Below are positions 26,963 through 36,207 of a DNA stretch of 64,000 nucleotides, one piece after another. The position numbers and the translations under genes were made by a program. Location of the stretch: positions 1 to 64,000 of the forward strand of contig JAFRLY010000001.1 of NCBI GenBank assembly GCA_017431005.1, read 5' to 3'. Below the pieces are notes generated by a model that was not told the DNA's origin, searched no databases, and saw only the letters and a list, made by a program, of their open reading frames with translations. This stretch comes from Clostridia bacterium. GTDB taxonomy: Bacteria > Bacillota > Clostridia > Christensenellales > Aristaeellaceae. The stretch's first letter is position 1, and each line of letters starts with the position of its first letter.

Positions 26963-29182
26963 TTATGCTTGGTTCGTTTCGTTTTGCTGGCGGAACTGCT
27001 GCGGCGTGCAGCCAGAATAGGATTTGAAGCGCCGATTGAAGGCGGAAATGTCGTAATAGCCGCACTCGGTGGCGATATCCTTGACGGGCATTTCGGTGGT
27101 ACGAAGCAAACGCTGGGCCCGGTTCATGCGGGATTGGGTGATGCACTCCAGCGGCGTTTCCTGGTAGATCCGCTTGAATTCCAGGGACAGCTTGGAATCG
27201 CTCATGCCCACCTCTTCCGCGATGCTGGACACGGTAAGCCCTGGCTCCGAAAAGCGGCGTTGAATCATGTCGTACGCCTTTTTCACAGGCTCCGGGATTT
27301 CTTCTTTTTCCGGTTGTGATTGCAGGGATACGATTTTCCGGCACACCTGGCTTAAGATGCCGTCCAGTTCATCCACGGAAAGGCAGCGGCTCAGGCGGAA
27401 CAGATCGTACAATTCTTCCTCATTGATGCCGTTGGCCCGTGCCTCCGCGCCGACGGCGGTAATGATTTCGCTGTACATGCAGCGGAAGCCGAACAGGGAG
27501 GATCGGGTGTTGTGCATGGCCTGGGAAACCTCCGCAAGGGCTTTTTCTACCCGGGCAGCGTCCCCCTTGCGCAGGGAGGAACGCAAATGTTCCACGGCCT
27601 GGCGGTTATAATCCGACTCGGATGCCTGGTTTTCATCCAGGTCGGAAAAGAAGATGGGAGCCATGCTGCCCTTTACAAAGCGCATTTCAAAGGCGGTATC
27701 CGCTTCCAGATAAGCCCGCTGCCCTTCCGTCCAGGCGGTGTGGTAATTGCTGACGCCCATGGTGATGGATTTGCTGCACGCCTTGAGGCCCGTGAACTTG
27801 CTTTCCAGGAAGGAACGCAGATGCTCCTGCTCGTTGGCGAAGGCCACCAGCACCAAATGGCTTTCTGTGGAAACCAGAGCCAGGGATGCTCCGGAAACCT
27901 TTTCATCAAACAGCCGGTCGATTTTTTCCGTGGTCAGTTCATAGGAAGATTCGACGGCCTTTGCAATGATTGCAACAACGAAATAGCGCGTGTCCACGTT
28001 CACCGCTACATTTTCTGCCATTTGCAGGAAACTGTCCTCATCCGCAAAGCCTCCAAGCAGGAATTGATGCACAAATTCACTGCGCTGGGCGTCCGCCATG
28101 TCTGAAAGCCTGGTGGTCATGGAGGCGTTTTCATTGATCAGGCGCTGAATGCCGTCCCGGATTTCGATCAGTTCATTATCGCTGGGTGAATGTATTTCCA
28201 GCATGGTTTGAAGCAACTTGATGCCCTTCATCCTGGACTGTACAAAGCGGGTGATAAGCAGTACGGCAATTGCTGCCACCACGGCAGACACTACAACCAG
28301 CGCTTTAGTGGAATCAGAAATGGCGATACTGAATTCCCGGTCCGATATAAGCGCCGCGCAGGAAAGGTTGCTGCTTCCCTTTTCACTGAGCACGTGATAC
28401 AATTGGCCCTCAAAGCGAAGCGTTTCCTTGCCGTCTTCCAGCGCCTGAATGGACGCTTCCCCGGAGATGCCCGTCCTCGCCTGCGATGCCACCACCACGT
28501 CTTTATACTGCATTACAACGTCCGCGTCAGAAAGGCCAAAGGAACGGCACCAATTCATATATACCTGCTCATCCACCAGATACATGACGGTGCCCACCCG
28601 CGCCCCGCCCGGGTAGCTCAAAGGCACCAGGAAGGTGACCACGCTGTGGATGCCGGAATCGTTTCTTACGGCGTATCCATCTACTTGCTGGACTGGCAGG
28701 ATGGAGAGGGACACCGTTTTTTCCAGCGCGGATTTGAGTTCCTCCGGCGCAGTGTTTTCCAGCGTCAGGGCCTGGCTGACGAACCGGTCCAGCAAATAAA
28801 AACTGGTGGATGAATACACGTAATCATCCCCAGTAAAATGAATATAGATTTCCTTGATGGTATCGTTGACCGCGCGATAGGAAGCCAGCTTCCCGGAAAA
28901 GCGGGATGCCTTTACCGGGTCGGTAGCATACTTGACGGGGGTAATATCGTTATTAGTCATTTGACCTGCAATGGAAATCAGAGTGGACACCAAATTCTCC
29001 TGGGCGTCCTGGATCAGATTCAGGTTGGACTGATAGGTGTTAAGCAGGATTTGGGTATGCAGACGGGAAAAGGAGCGATAGGCATATGAAACCATTACGA
29101 TCATCACAACCAGCAAAATGACCAGGTAAGACGCAAAATTCTTTAGCAGCAATTTGCTGACCTTTCGTGGCTTTTCCTGCAT
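26963..29182 (-). CDS. Membrane-anchored AraC-family sensor regulator
   Basis: A 739-residue one-component sensor. Transmembrane helices lie near residues 17-35 and 293-314 and flank an extracellular domain of about 250 residues that is probably Cache-like. After a cytoplasmic linker, the C-terminal ~100 residues carry two AraC helix-turn-helix motifs (SSIAEEVGMSDSKLSLEFKR and then GYYDISAFNRRFKS). Such proteins detect a sugar outside the cell and switch on the adjacent ABC/hydrolase genes. ATG 29182 follows AAAGGGG. It lies between the hydrolase genes and cassette 3, all on minus. The 105-nt gap after it has a small GCAAAC-CAT-GTTTGC hairpin at 26945-26959. Confidence 0.88.
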   Translation of the reverse strand: MQEKPRKVSKLLLKNFASYLVILLVVMIVMVSYAYRSFSRLHTQILLNTYQSNLNLIQDAQENLVSTLISIAGQMTNNDITPVKYATDPVKASRFSGKLASYRAVNDTIKEIYIHFTGDDYVYSSTSFYLLDRFVSQALTLENTAPEELKSALEKTVSLSILPVQQVDGYAVRNDSGIHSVVTFLVPLSYPGGARVGTVMYLVDEQVYMNWCRSFGLSDADVVMQYKDVVVASQARTGISGEASIQALEDGKETLRFEGQLYHVLSEKGSSNLSCAALISDREFSIAISDSTKALVVVSAVVAAIAVLLITRFVQSRMKGIKLLQTMLEIHSPSDNELIEIRDGIQRLINENASMTTRLSDMADAQRSEFVHQFLLGGFADEDSFLQMAENVAVNVDTRYFVVAIIAKAVESSYELTTEKIDRLFDEKVSGASLALVSTESHLVLVAFANEQEHLRSFLESKFTGLKACSKSITMGVSNYHTAWTEGQRAYLEADTAFEMRFVKGSMAPIFFSDLDENQASESDYNRQAVEHLRSSLRKGDAARVEKALAEVSQAMHNTRSSLFGFRCMYSEIITAVGAEARANGINEEELYDLFRLSRCLSVDELDGILSQVCRKIVSLQSQPEKEEIPEPVKKAYDMIQRRFSEPGLTVSSIAEEVGMSDSKLSLEFKRIYQETPLECITQSRMNRAQRLLRTTEMPVKDIATECGYYDISAFNRRFKSYSGCTPQQFRQQNETNQA

Positions 29183-29301
29183 ATGTATCGCCCCTTTGGC
29201 ATTATGATGGAAGCAGAACGCGCACCCCGTCCGGAGAATCGAGGTGCGTATCCTGCATAAAATTATATCATACAAGAAGATAGGGAATCCACTGGGAAGG
29301 C

Positions 29302-30837
29302 TTACTGATTCGCTTCCACGTACCGATTGTAAACGGTCTGGTACAGGGCGATATAATCGTCCAGGCGAATATTCTCAAGTGTGTTCAGGTAGGTATTCCA
29401 GCTCTCGTCGGTGACGCCTTTCACGATGAAGTTTGCCAGGGATTCCTTGGCGTACTTATCGATTTCGGCGTGTAGCAGGGAACGCTGCGTGGATTCATCC
29501 ACGGTCATGGTGACCAATTTAGACAGGATGTTCCAGCTGTTCTTTTCGATCACGCCCGCGGCTTCATATTCTTCGCAGTAGGTGGTCTTTTCAATGCGGT
29601 GGGAGGGCATGTTCACCTTGGCGAAGTATTCGGGGCCGGAGCAGTACATCATGGCGGACTGGCCGGGCACCGTGCGGGTCCCGTCGCTCATGGGGAAGAT
29701 GACCACTTTGCCTTCGTCGTCATAGCCCCAGAATTCATCCTTGGCGCCGTTGTAGCCGGTGATCATGTTTTCCCAGGAAAACTGAGTATCCAGCCACTTG
29801 GCAGCCGCTTCCACATCCTTACAGCCGGTGGTGATGGCCGCGCCGAAGGAGGGAATTTCCAGGTAGCGCTGCAGGGTAGCCTGGTAGCCGTCGGCGGAGA
29901 AGGGGATCACGCAGATATACTGTTGCCAGATAGCGTCATCGGTTCCCATGGCAGACATGCGCCAGCGCCAGGTAACGCCTACGTTGCCGGCGTTGATCTT
30001 GGCTTCGGAAGCATTGGAATCCTGTGAAATGGCTTCCACGTCGATCAGGCCCTCGTTGTACCAGCGGCTGATGGTTTCCAGAGCGGGACGCAGGCCTTCC
30101 GCCTGGAGGGGAGAATACACGTTGCCTTCATCGTCCAGAGCGACGTGAATTTCATTGTTGGGCACGCCCCAGAAGTTTGTCAGATGGGCAATGCCGTCCA
30201 CCAGGTTGCGCAGAGTGCCACCCATTGGGATTTCGTTGGAGGGATCGCCGTCGCCGTCCGCGTCCTGATCCCGGAAGGCAATAAGCACCTGTTCAAATTC
30301 TTCCACGGTGGAGGGCACCGAAAGCCCCAGGTTGTCCAGCCATACCTTGTTGATGAACAGGTGGCTGTCGGTGTTAATGTTCTGGGGGATCAGCCAGCCC
30401 AGCTGATAGGTTTTGCCGTTGGAAGATTTGAGACTCTGGGCCGTTTGGGGGTCAAATTCAAGGTAGGCTTTGTAGTTGGGCATATACTGGTCGATGATGT
30501 CGTCCAGAGGGATCAGGATTTCCTGGTCCACGCCGTACATCTCCAGATCCAGCCCGCCGCGGACGATCACATCGGGATATTCGCCGCTGGCCAGCATCAG
30601 GTTCACCTTGGTGCTCCAGTCGGAACCCTTGATCTGGTTAAAGGTGGCATGCACGCCGCTCTGCGCGGTGATGCCGATTTCAGGATCGTTGAAGTAGGGC
30701 ATGTTGGCAAAGTCCAGGTCGTCAATGTCGCGGTATTGGATCATCACGCTGATTTCCTTGGTGTCATCCGCAAAGGCGGCGGGGATGCAGGCCAGGATCA
30801 TGATCGCGGCCAGCAGCAGGGCAAGAGTCTTTTTCAT
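29302..30837 (-). CDS. Extracellular solute-binding protein (cassette 3)
   Basis: A 511-residue binding protein for the permeases at 30931 and 31881. The signal peptide ends at AFA near residue 23. An earlier LAC (cysteine about residue 17) could be a poor lipobox, so anchoring is uncertain. The gene has a strong AAAAAGGAGGTTTC ribosome site. With GH28, GH43, GH2 and an esterase around it, a pectin- or hemicellulose-derived oligosaccharide is the probable ligand. The 93-nt gap before it holds small hairpins but not the 110-nt element of cassettes 1 and 2. Confidence 0.9.
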   Translation of the reverse strand: MKKTLALLLAAIMILACIPAAFADDTKEISVMIQYRDIDDLDFANMPYFNDPEIGITAQSGVHATFNQIKGSDWSTKVNLMLASGEYPDVIVRGGLDLEMYGVDQEILIPLDDIIDQYMPNYKAYLEFDPQTAQSLKSSNGKTYQLGWLIPQNINTDSHLFINKVWLDNLGLSVPSTVEEFEQVLIAFRDQDADGDGDPSNEIPMGGTLRNLVDGIAHLTNFWGVPNNEIHVALDDEGNVYSPLQAEGLRPALETISRWYNEGLIDVEAISQDSNASEAKINAGNVGVTWRWRMSAMGTDDAIWQQYICVIPFSADGYQATLQRYLEIPSFGAAITTGCKDVEAAAKWLDTQFSWENMITGYNGAKDEFWGYDDEGKVVIFPMSDGTRTVPGQSAMMYCSGPEYFAKVNMPSHRIEKTTYCEEYEAAGVIEKNSWNILSKLVTMTVDESTQRSLLHAEIDKYAKESLANFIVKGVTDESWNTYLNTLENIRLDDYIALYQTVYNRYVEANQ

Positions 30838-30930
30838 GGGGAAACCTCCTTTTTATGATTGATCGGGATTGCGTCCCGAAGGGGACCGGGGGTGTGAGGA
30901 GTGAAGAATGAGGGAGAAAAGAGTTAATCG

Positions 30931-31863
30931 TTATCCTTTGACAGAGCCGATCATAACGCCTTTGACGAAGAATTTCTGCATGCACAGGTACAGCACCACG
31001 GCGGGAGCGGTGGAAACCACGATGATGCAGTATTTGGCGATCTGCGCCCGGTTCAGGAGCTCCGCGTCCTGGGCCGCTGTGTCGCTGACCATGCTCATGA
31101 GCAGCTCCCGGCTGGATTCCAGGGAAGCCAGGATTTCCTTCAGGATGGTTTGCAGGGGAAGCAGCGACCGGGTTTGCAGGTAAATCAAACCCGTCCAGTA
31201 ATCGTTCCATTTGGCTACGCCATAGTACACAGATAAAACCGCGATGATGGTGCCGCTCAGGGGGATCACGATGCGGATGAAGTATTGCAGCTGGGAAGCG
31301 CCGTCCAGGTTTGCCGCTTCATAGAGCGCTTCAGGGATGGTGGAGGTAATGTAGGTACGGGCTACCATCACGTTCCACACTGACACGCAGCCCATCAGGA
31401 TGCACACCCAGGCTTTGTTGTACAATCCCACGTCCCGAACGGTCAGGAAGGTGGGAATCAGACCGCCGTTAAAGAACATGGTGAAAGCGAACAGGAAGGA
31501 CAGCAGCTTTTTCCCCGGAAACTTCCTGGACAGGGTGAAGGCCGCACCCATGGTGACCACCAGGCTGATGGCCGTTCCCGCTACCGTATATAAAACGGAA
31601 TTGAAGAAGGAATGAATCAGTTCCTGGTTCTGGAACACCGCGTTGTATCCCAGCATCGTTACGCCTCTGGGGTAGAGCGTTACCTGGCCGGAGGTGACTA
31701 AAGTGGCGTCTGAGAAGGAACAGATGATGACCAGATAGATGGGATACAGCGTTACGATCAGCACCAGCGCCACCATCACCCCGACGAAAATATTGAACGC
31801 CTTATCCGCCATGATATCCTTCTGCTTCATGGGATTTACGCTTTTATTCGCAATGGTTGTCAT
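30931..31863 (-). CDS. ABC sugar transporter permease, YtcP type (cassette 3)
   Basis: A 310-residue six-helix permease with ATPase-contact loop LYEAANLDGASQLQYFIRIV and family tail FVKGVMIGSVKG. ATG 31863 follows GGGAGGAAAGGG; the earlier in-frame ATG is inside that ribosome site. It starts 17 nt after the LplB-type permease gene and forms a heterodimer with that protein. Confidence 0.92.
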   Translation of the reverse strand: MTTIANKSVNPMKQKDIMADKAFNIFVGVMVALVLIVTLYPIYLVIICSFSDATLVTSGQVTLYPRGVTMLGYNAVFQNQELIHSFFNSVLYTVAGTAISLVVTMGAAFTLSRKFPGKKLLSFLFAFTMFFNGGLIPTFLTVRDVGLYNKAWVCILMGCVSVWNVMVARTYITSTIPEALYEAANLDGASQLQYFIRIVIPLSGTIIAVLSVYYGVAKWNDYWTGLIYLQTRSLLPLQTILKEILASLESSRELLMSMVSDTAAQDAELLNRAQIAKYCIIVVSTAPAVVLYLCMQKFFVKGVMIGSVKG

Positions 31864-31880
31864 ACCCTTTCCTCCCATCC

Positions 31881-32837
31881 TTAGAACAACGTTTCGCCGT
31901 TCATCCTGGCGGAAATCTTATTGGTGGATAATACCAGAATGAAGTTGACTATATTGACGAACAGCCCGATGGCGGCGGTATAGGAGAACTGGCCGGAGCC
32001 AAGCCCCATGCTGTATACATACGTGCCGATAATATCCGAGGTGGCCATGTTGCCGCCCGTTTGCAGCAGCAGTGTTTTTTGGGTGGAGGAGGAAAGCAGG
32101 GAGCCACTGTTCAAAATCAGCATCATGGTGGCAGTAGGGATGATGTGGGGCAGATCGATGTAGCGCACTTTTTGCCACTTGTTGGCCCCATCGATGGTGG
32201 CTGCCTCATACAGCTCAGGATCAACGCCCGCCAGTGCGGCAATATAGAGGATGGAATCCCATCCAGCATTCTGCCAGATGCCGGAAATGATGTATACCGG
32301 GCGGAACCAGCTGGCTTCATTCATAAAGTAGATGGATTTTCCACCCAGCGCTGTAATCAGGTGATTCACAATGCCGTTAGTGGGTGAAAGCAGGATATAG
32401 AGGATACCGGCCAGCACCACCGTGGAAATGAAATGGGGCACATAAATGGCCGTCTGGGTGAATTTTTTCAGTCGTTGAGAGCGGATGTTGTTCACGATCA
32501 GCGCCAGTGCAATGGGCATGGGAAAGGAGAAAACGAGGCCCAGCACATTCAGCAGCAGCGTGTTGCTGATCAGACGGCCAAAGTAATATGCGTTAAAGAA
32601 GGTATAAAAGTGCTTGAAGCCGTTCATATCCGTCCATGGACTTCCTGTGATGCCGCGCACTGCCTTGTAATCCTTGAACGCGATCTGGATGCCGTACATA
32701 GGCAGATAATTGAAGATAATCAGGTAGACCAGCGCCGGAAGAATGAGCACATAGAGCCAGCGATTCTGGATAATTCCCTGCCCGATTTTTTTCATTCGGG
32801 TATTCATGGGCACTTTTCGTTTAGCGGTTTGCTGCAC
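31881..32837 (-). CDS. ABC sugar transporter permease, LplB type (cassette 3)
   Basis: A permease of about 318 residues with opening helix LYVLILPALVYLIIFNYLPMY and contact loop LYEAATIDGANKWQKVRYID. I prefer GTG 32837, which has AAAGGGGG about 8 nt upstream. A frame from ATG 32930 would add 31 atypical residues encoded by a stretch that also carries a repeat used as operator. First gene of the minus-strand transport unit, divergent from the GH28 gene. Confidence 0.88.
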   Translation of the reverse strand: MQQTAKRKVPMNTRMKKIGQGIIQNRWLYVLILPALVYLIIFNYLPMYGIQIAFKDYKAVRGITGSPWTDMNGFKHFYTFFNAYYFGRLISNTLLLNVLGLVFSFPMPIALALIVNNIRSQRLKKFTQTAIYVPHFISTVVLAGILYILLSPTNGIVNHLITALGGKSIYFMNEASWFRPVYIISGIWQNAGWDSILYIAALAGVDPELYEAATIDGANKWQKVRYIDLPHIIPTATMMLILNSGSLLSSSTQKTLLLQTGGNMATSDIIGTYVYSMGLGSGQFSYTAAIGLFVNIVNFILVLSTNKISARMNGETLF

Positions 32838-32914
32838 GGATGATCCCCCTTTTTCTTTGGTCGTTTTCTTTCCGGCAAGGACATTGTTGTACAAAAAAAG
32901 CCGGAACGCAATCG

Positions 32915-32996
32915 GCAGAAATTTCAGCATCTACCCCAAAAGAGAAAGATGCTGATTTTGCCGATGTTTTTCCGCTTTGTGCAGAAATTTCAGCAT
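32915..32996. promoter_or_regulatory. Repeated 16-bp operator sites between cassette 3 and GH28
   Basis: GCAGAAATTTCAGCAT occurs twice as an exact direct repeat, at 32915-32930 and 32981-32996, 66 bp apart. An imperfect inverted copy (AGATGCTGATTTTGCCGAT, 32947-32965) lies between them. This triple arrangement in a divergent control region fits AraC-type binding, most simply by the membrane sensor encoded at 26963. A TAAAAT box at 33021-33026 could be the GH28 -10. Confidence 0.65.
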
Positions 32997-33064
32997 AGTT
33001 TCAAATGACAGAAATGTTGGTAAAATAGGCCAGGATCGAATGATACAAAAGGGAGGAAAACAAA

Positions 33065-34558
33065 ATGAATCTGTACTCTCCCTCCGAAGCCAGGACTGCC
33101 GATACGCTGCTGATCTGCTGGGATAAATATCAGGAAGGGCCGAATGTGATCCGGTACAAAGTATATGTGGATGGAACCCTCTTTTCCTGCGTCACCTGCA
33201 CGGACGAAACGATTACCGGCCTTTTACCGGACAGGGAATACACCCTGCGCGTCACAGCGGAGAAGGATGGAAAGCTGCTGGATTCGGCAGATCCGATTTC
33301 CGTGCGCACGAAGCCTGTTGGGGAAATCCTGGACGTGAAGGCCTTCGGCGCGGTGGGCGATGGTGAAAGGCTGAATACCGCCCAAATCCAGCGGGCTATC
33401 GACGCCTGCCCTATTGGCGGCACAGTCTATGTGCCAGACGGTGTATACCGCACCGGGGCTTTGTTCCTCAAAAGCCACATGACGCTGTGCCTTTCGGACA
33501 AGGCTATGTTGCTTGGCAGCGGGAACATTCAGGATTATCCGGTTTATATTTATCGTTACGAAGGCCGGGAAAAGCCGCGTTTTGCCAGCCTGATCAACAT
33601 GCCCATGGAAATCCATGACGAGAACGGAACCGCCCCCGTGTGGGAGGACGTGACCATCCGCGGTGGTGTACTGAACGCCAACGGCATGGCGCTGTTCCAT
33701 CAGGAACTGGACAGTCCTGAGGGGAATCGCGGCAGCGCAGTGGCTTTGCGCAATATCGACGGGCTGTATCTGTACGATACCACTGTCCGGCAATCGCCTT
33801 TTTGGTGCCTGCACGTAATCTATTCCAACCATGTGACTATCAACCGCATCAGGATCCGCAACAAGTTTGATGAAAACGGCAACCGCTATCGGGACTTATA
33901 CAATGGAGACGGCATCGACCCCGATTCCTGCGGCTATGTGAACATCCTGCATTCCAGCATAGAAAGCCAGGACGACTGCATTGCCGTCAAGTCCGGCCGG
34001 GACGAGGAAGGGCGCGCTGTGGGCGTTCCTTCCCATCACATCCGGATCACGAACTGCGAATTTTCCAACGGCTTTGGCGCGGCCGTGGGCAGCGAAATGT
34101 CTGGTGGCGTTTGGGACGTACTGGTGCAGGACTGTGTATTCCGCCAGTCCTTCAGCCTGGCCAGCGTAAAAAACTGCCGCGGGCGCGGCAGCGTGATCGA
34201 ACGGGTGTTATATGAAAACATCAAGATGATCAATACTTCTACGGAACACGATGTGACCAAATGGTTCAAAGGCGCGATCTATGTGGATCAGGCCTACGGA
34301 CTGGACAGCTTTTCTGCGGACGATGCTCAGCCCGTTACGGAAGCGACCCCAACCATCCGCGATATTGCTTTTCGAAACATTACCATCGACACCGTGAGGG
34401 GCTACGCTATCTATCTTTGCGGACTGCCTGAAAACCATATCCGGAATATCCGCCTGGAGAATATCACGGCCTGTGCGCCGCACGGCATCCTGTCTGAAAA
34501 CGCAGATGCGGTTTCCATGAACCACGTTGACGTGGATCATTCCACACAAATTGTGTAA
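33065..34558 (+). CDS. Glycoside hydrolase family 28 (polygalacturonase-like) with N-terminal FN3-like domain
   Basis: A 497-residue protein. Residues 1-90 resemble a fibronectin-III module seen before GH28 domains, and 95-495 form the right-handed beta-helix. The acids are kept: DGIDPDS with Asp285 and Asp287, and SQDDC with Asp303-304. Where the family usually has GHG, here the sequence is GFGAAVGSE, and the usual RIK is SVK. No signal peptide is seen, so it acts inside on imported pectic oligomers, probably as an exo-enzyme. GGGAGG precedes ATG 33065. Divergent from cassette 3, it closes the lower-GC block. Confidence 0.88.
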   Translation: MNLYSPSEARTADTLLICWDKYQEGPNVIRYKVYVDGTLFSCVTCTDETITGLLPDREYTLRVTAEKDGKLLDSADPISVRTKPVGEILDVKAFGAVGDGERLNTAQIQRAIDACPIGGTVYVPDGVYRTGALFLKSHMTLCLSDKAMLLGSGNIQDYPVYIYRYEGREKPRFASLINMPMEIHDENGTAPVWEDVTIRGGVLNANGMALFHQELDSPEGNRGSAVALRNIDGLYLYDTTVRQSPFWCLHVIYSNHVTINRIRIRNKFDENGNRYRDLYNGDGIDPDSCGYVNILHSSIESQDDCIAVKSGRDEEGRAVGVPSHHIRITNCEFSNGFGAAVGSEMSGGVWDVLVQDCVFRQSFSLASVKNCRGRGSVIERVLYENIKMINTSTEHDVTKWFKGAIYVDQAYGLDSFSADDAQPVTEATPTIRDIAFRNITIDTVRGYAIYLCGLPENHIRNIRLENITACAPHGILSENADAVSMNHVDVDHSTQIV

Positions 34559-34580
34559 TTTTCGGAGACGGGCATAACCT

Positions 34581-35987
34581 TTACCGGGCGGGCCGGAATT
34601 TCAGCTTCAGATTTTTCACGGGACGGACGACGGCGGCGAGCAGCTGCATGGGCGTACCGTCCCGATCGTTTTGCAGGCGGGGCACCAGCAGCACGGCCAC
34701 CAGCAGCCGTAGGGTCACGGAGACGATGACCAGCATCTTCAGCCGGTCGAGGCTGCCGGTGAAAAGCCCCGCTGTTTCCCATCCCTCCAGCAGCGCGCCG
34801 CCGGTCAGCGTGCCCAGCGTGGTGCCGATCAGGGAGGTGACGCAGGCGAACACGGCGATATAGGAGGGCCGGGTGTCGTCCGGGGAGGCGGAAAGCTGCA
34901 TGCTGTTGGCGGAAAGGTTGCAGCCGCTCCAGAACAGGGCGCCCGCGAAGTTCCGCAGCAGCACCGGCAGCACGCTGCCCGGCACGGACAGCAGGTAGAA
35001 GGCATCCGTCAGGGAGGTCGCTATGGCGGCTACCAGCATGACGCTGCGGCAGCCGAAGCGGTCCAGCGCCTTGCCCCAGCGGGACATGGCCAGCATGGTG
35101 GCGATGGAGGCGGCCGCGGTGCCGAAGATCATCATCTGGGTGAAGGAAAGGCCCATTTCATTGACGGAATACCGGCTGAGATAGGGTGCGCAGAGGTTGG
35201 CCGTGAAGCACCATGCGGTCCACATGATGGTCAGGTTGCGGAAGGGGGGATTGCTGCCGATCTCCTTCAGTACGGGAAGGATATGCAGCTTCCGGGGCGG
35301 GGAATTGTACTGCTCGGTGCACATGCTGAAGCAGAGCATGTCCAGCATGCCCAGCGTGCCGCCGATCAGGAAGATGATGATATATTTGTTTTCCGGCGGC
35401 AGGGTGTCCAGCAGCCGGGCGGAGATCAGGCCGAAGATCAGGTTGCAGCCGGAGGCCAGCATATCCCGTATGGAGAACCACCGGCCGCGGATGCCGATCG
35501 GCGCCAGGTCGGAGAACCAGGGGAGCCAGCACACGTTGATGACCGCGCTGCAGCAGGAGGAAATGCCCAGCAGGAAAATCAGCGTCCACAGCGGCAGCCA
35601 GGCCGGATCCGCCGGAACGATCAGGGGAATCAGGCCGAAAATCAGCCACAGGGCGCGGGAAAACACGCCCAGGGTCATCATATATTTTTTTCGCTTGTGG
35701 GTCCGGTTGACCAGCAGCGAGAAGGGAATCTGCAGCAGGGCGGCGGCCTGGGGAATGCCGTTGATGATGCCGAAGGCGAGGTCCCCGGCATGCATCTCAT
35801 TGGCCAGGCCGATCATGGCGGTGGTGCCGCCGCCGCAGATGATGCCGAACAGGTTGCCGAAGATGTTGCCGAGCAGAATGAGGGAAAGGCTCCGGCGGAT
35901 TTTGGCCGGCAGCCGCGCCTCGTCGTACAGCAGGGTCAGTGGGTTGTGGTTGAACAGTCCGGAAAGCTTCCGCATCAGGCGCTTCAT
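34581..35987 (-). CDS. Major facilitator superfamily transporter
   Basis: A membrane protein of about 468 residues with around twelve helices. It contains the loop RTHKRKKYMMTLG, a variant of the charged loop between helices 2 and 3. Substrate unknown. The start is ATG 35987, the first plausible codon after the promoter at 36055-36082. The longer open frame runs antisense through rarA and is not coding. The ribosome site (GGAAG) is weak. It converges with GH28 with only 22 nt between them, and its GC-rich codon use contrasts with that gene. Confidence 0.8.
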   Translation of the reverse strand: MKRLMRKLSGLFNHNPLTLLYDEARLPAKIRRSLSLILLGNIFGNLFGIICGGGTTAMIGLANEMHAGDLAFGIINGIPQAAALLQIPFSLLVNRTHKRKKYMMTLGVFSRALWLIFGLIPLIVPADPAWLPLWTLIFLLGISSCCSAVINVCWLPWFSDLAPIGIRGRWFSIRDMLASGCNLIFGLISARLLDTLPPENKYIIIFLIGGTLGMLDMLCFSMCTEQYNSPPRKLHILPVLKEIGSNPPFRNLTIMWTAWCFTANLCAPYLSRYSVNEMGLSFTQMMIFGTAAASIATMLAMSRWGKALDRFGCRSVMLVAAIATSLTDAFYLLSVPGSVLPVLLRNFAGALFWSGCNLSANSMQLSASPDDTRPSYIAVFACVTSLIGTTLGTLTGGALLEGWETAGLFTGSLDRLKMLVIVSVTLRLLVAVLLVPRLQNDRDGTPMQLLAAVVRPVKNLKLKFRPAR

Positions 35988-36054
35988 CTGGGGGAACTTC
36001 CTTTCAGCCGGCGGCCCGTCTTTTTTCACTCTGAAGACAGCATATTTCGCGCTG

Positions 36055-36082
36055 ATTATAGCATATTCCGGGTGTACGTCAA
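36055..36082 (-). promoter_or_regulatory. Promoter of the MFS transporter gene
   Basis: On the minus strand TTGACG (36077-36082) and a perfect TATAAT (36055-36060) are 16 bp apart. Confidence 0.7.
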
Positions 36083-36134
36083 GCCTGCTGATGCCTTGTA
36101 TTTCATGCCCTGCGGCGCCGCATGCGCAGACCGG

Positions 36135-36163
36135 TTGCCTTTTAGCCCGGAACGCGTTAAGAT
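36135..36163 (+). promoter_or_regulatory. Promoter of rarA
   Basis: TTGCCT (36135-36140) and TAAGAT (36158-36163) are 17 bp apart, about 45 nt before the rarA start codon. Confidence 0.55.
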
Positions 36164-36207
36164 AGGGAAAAACCCGCGGTATTTTTTTGAAATCAGAGGA
36201 GACAGCT

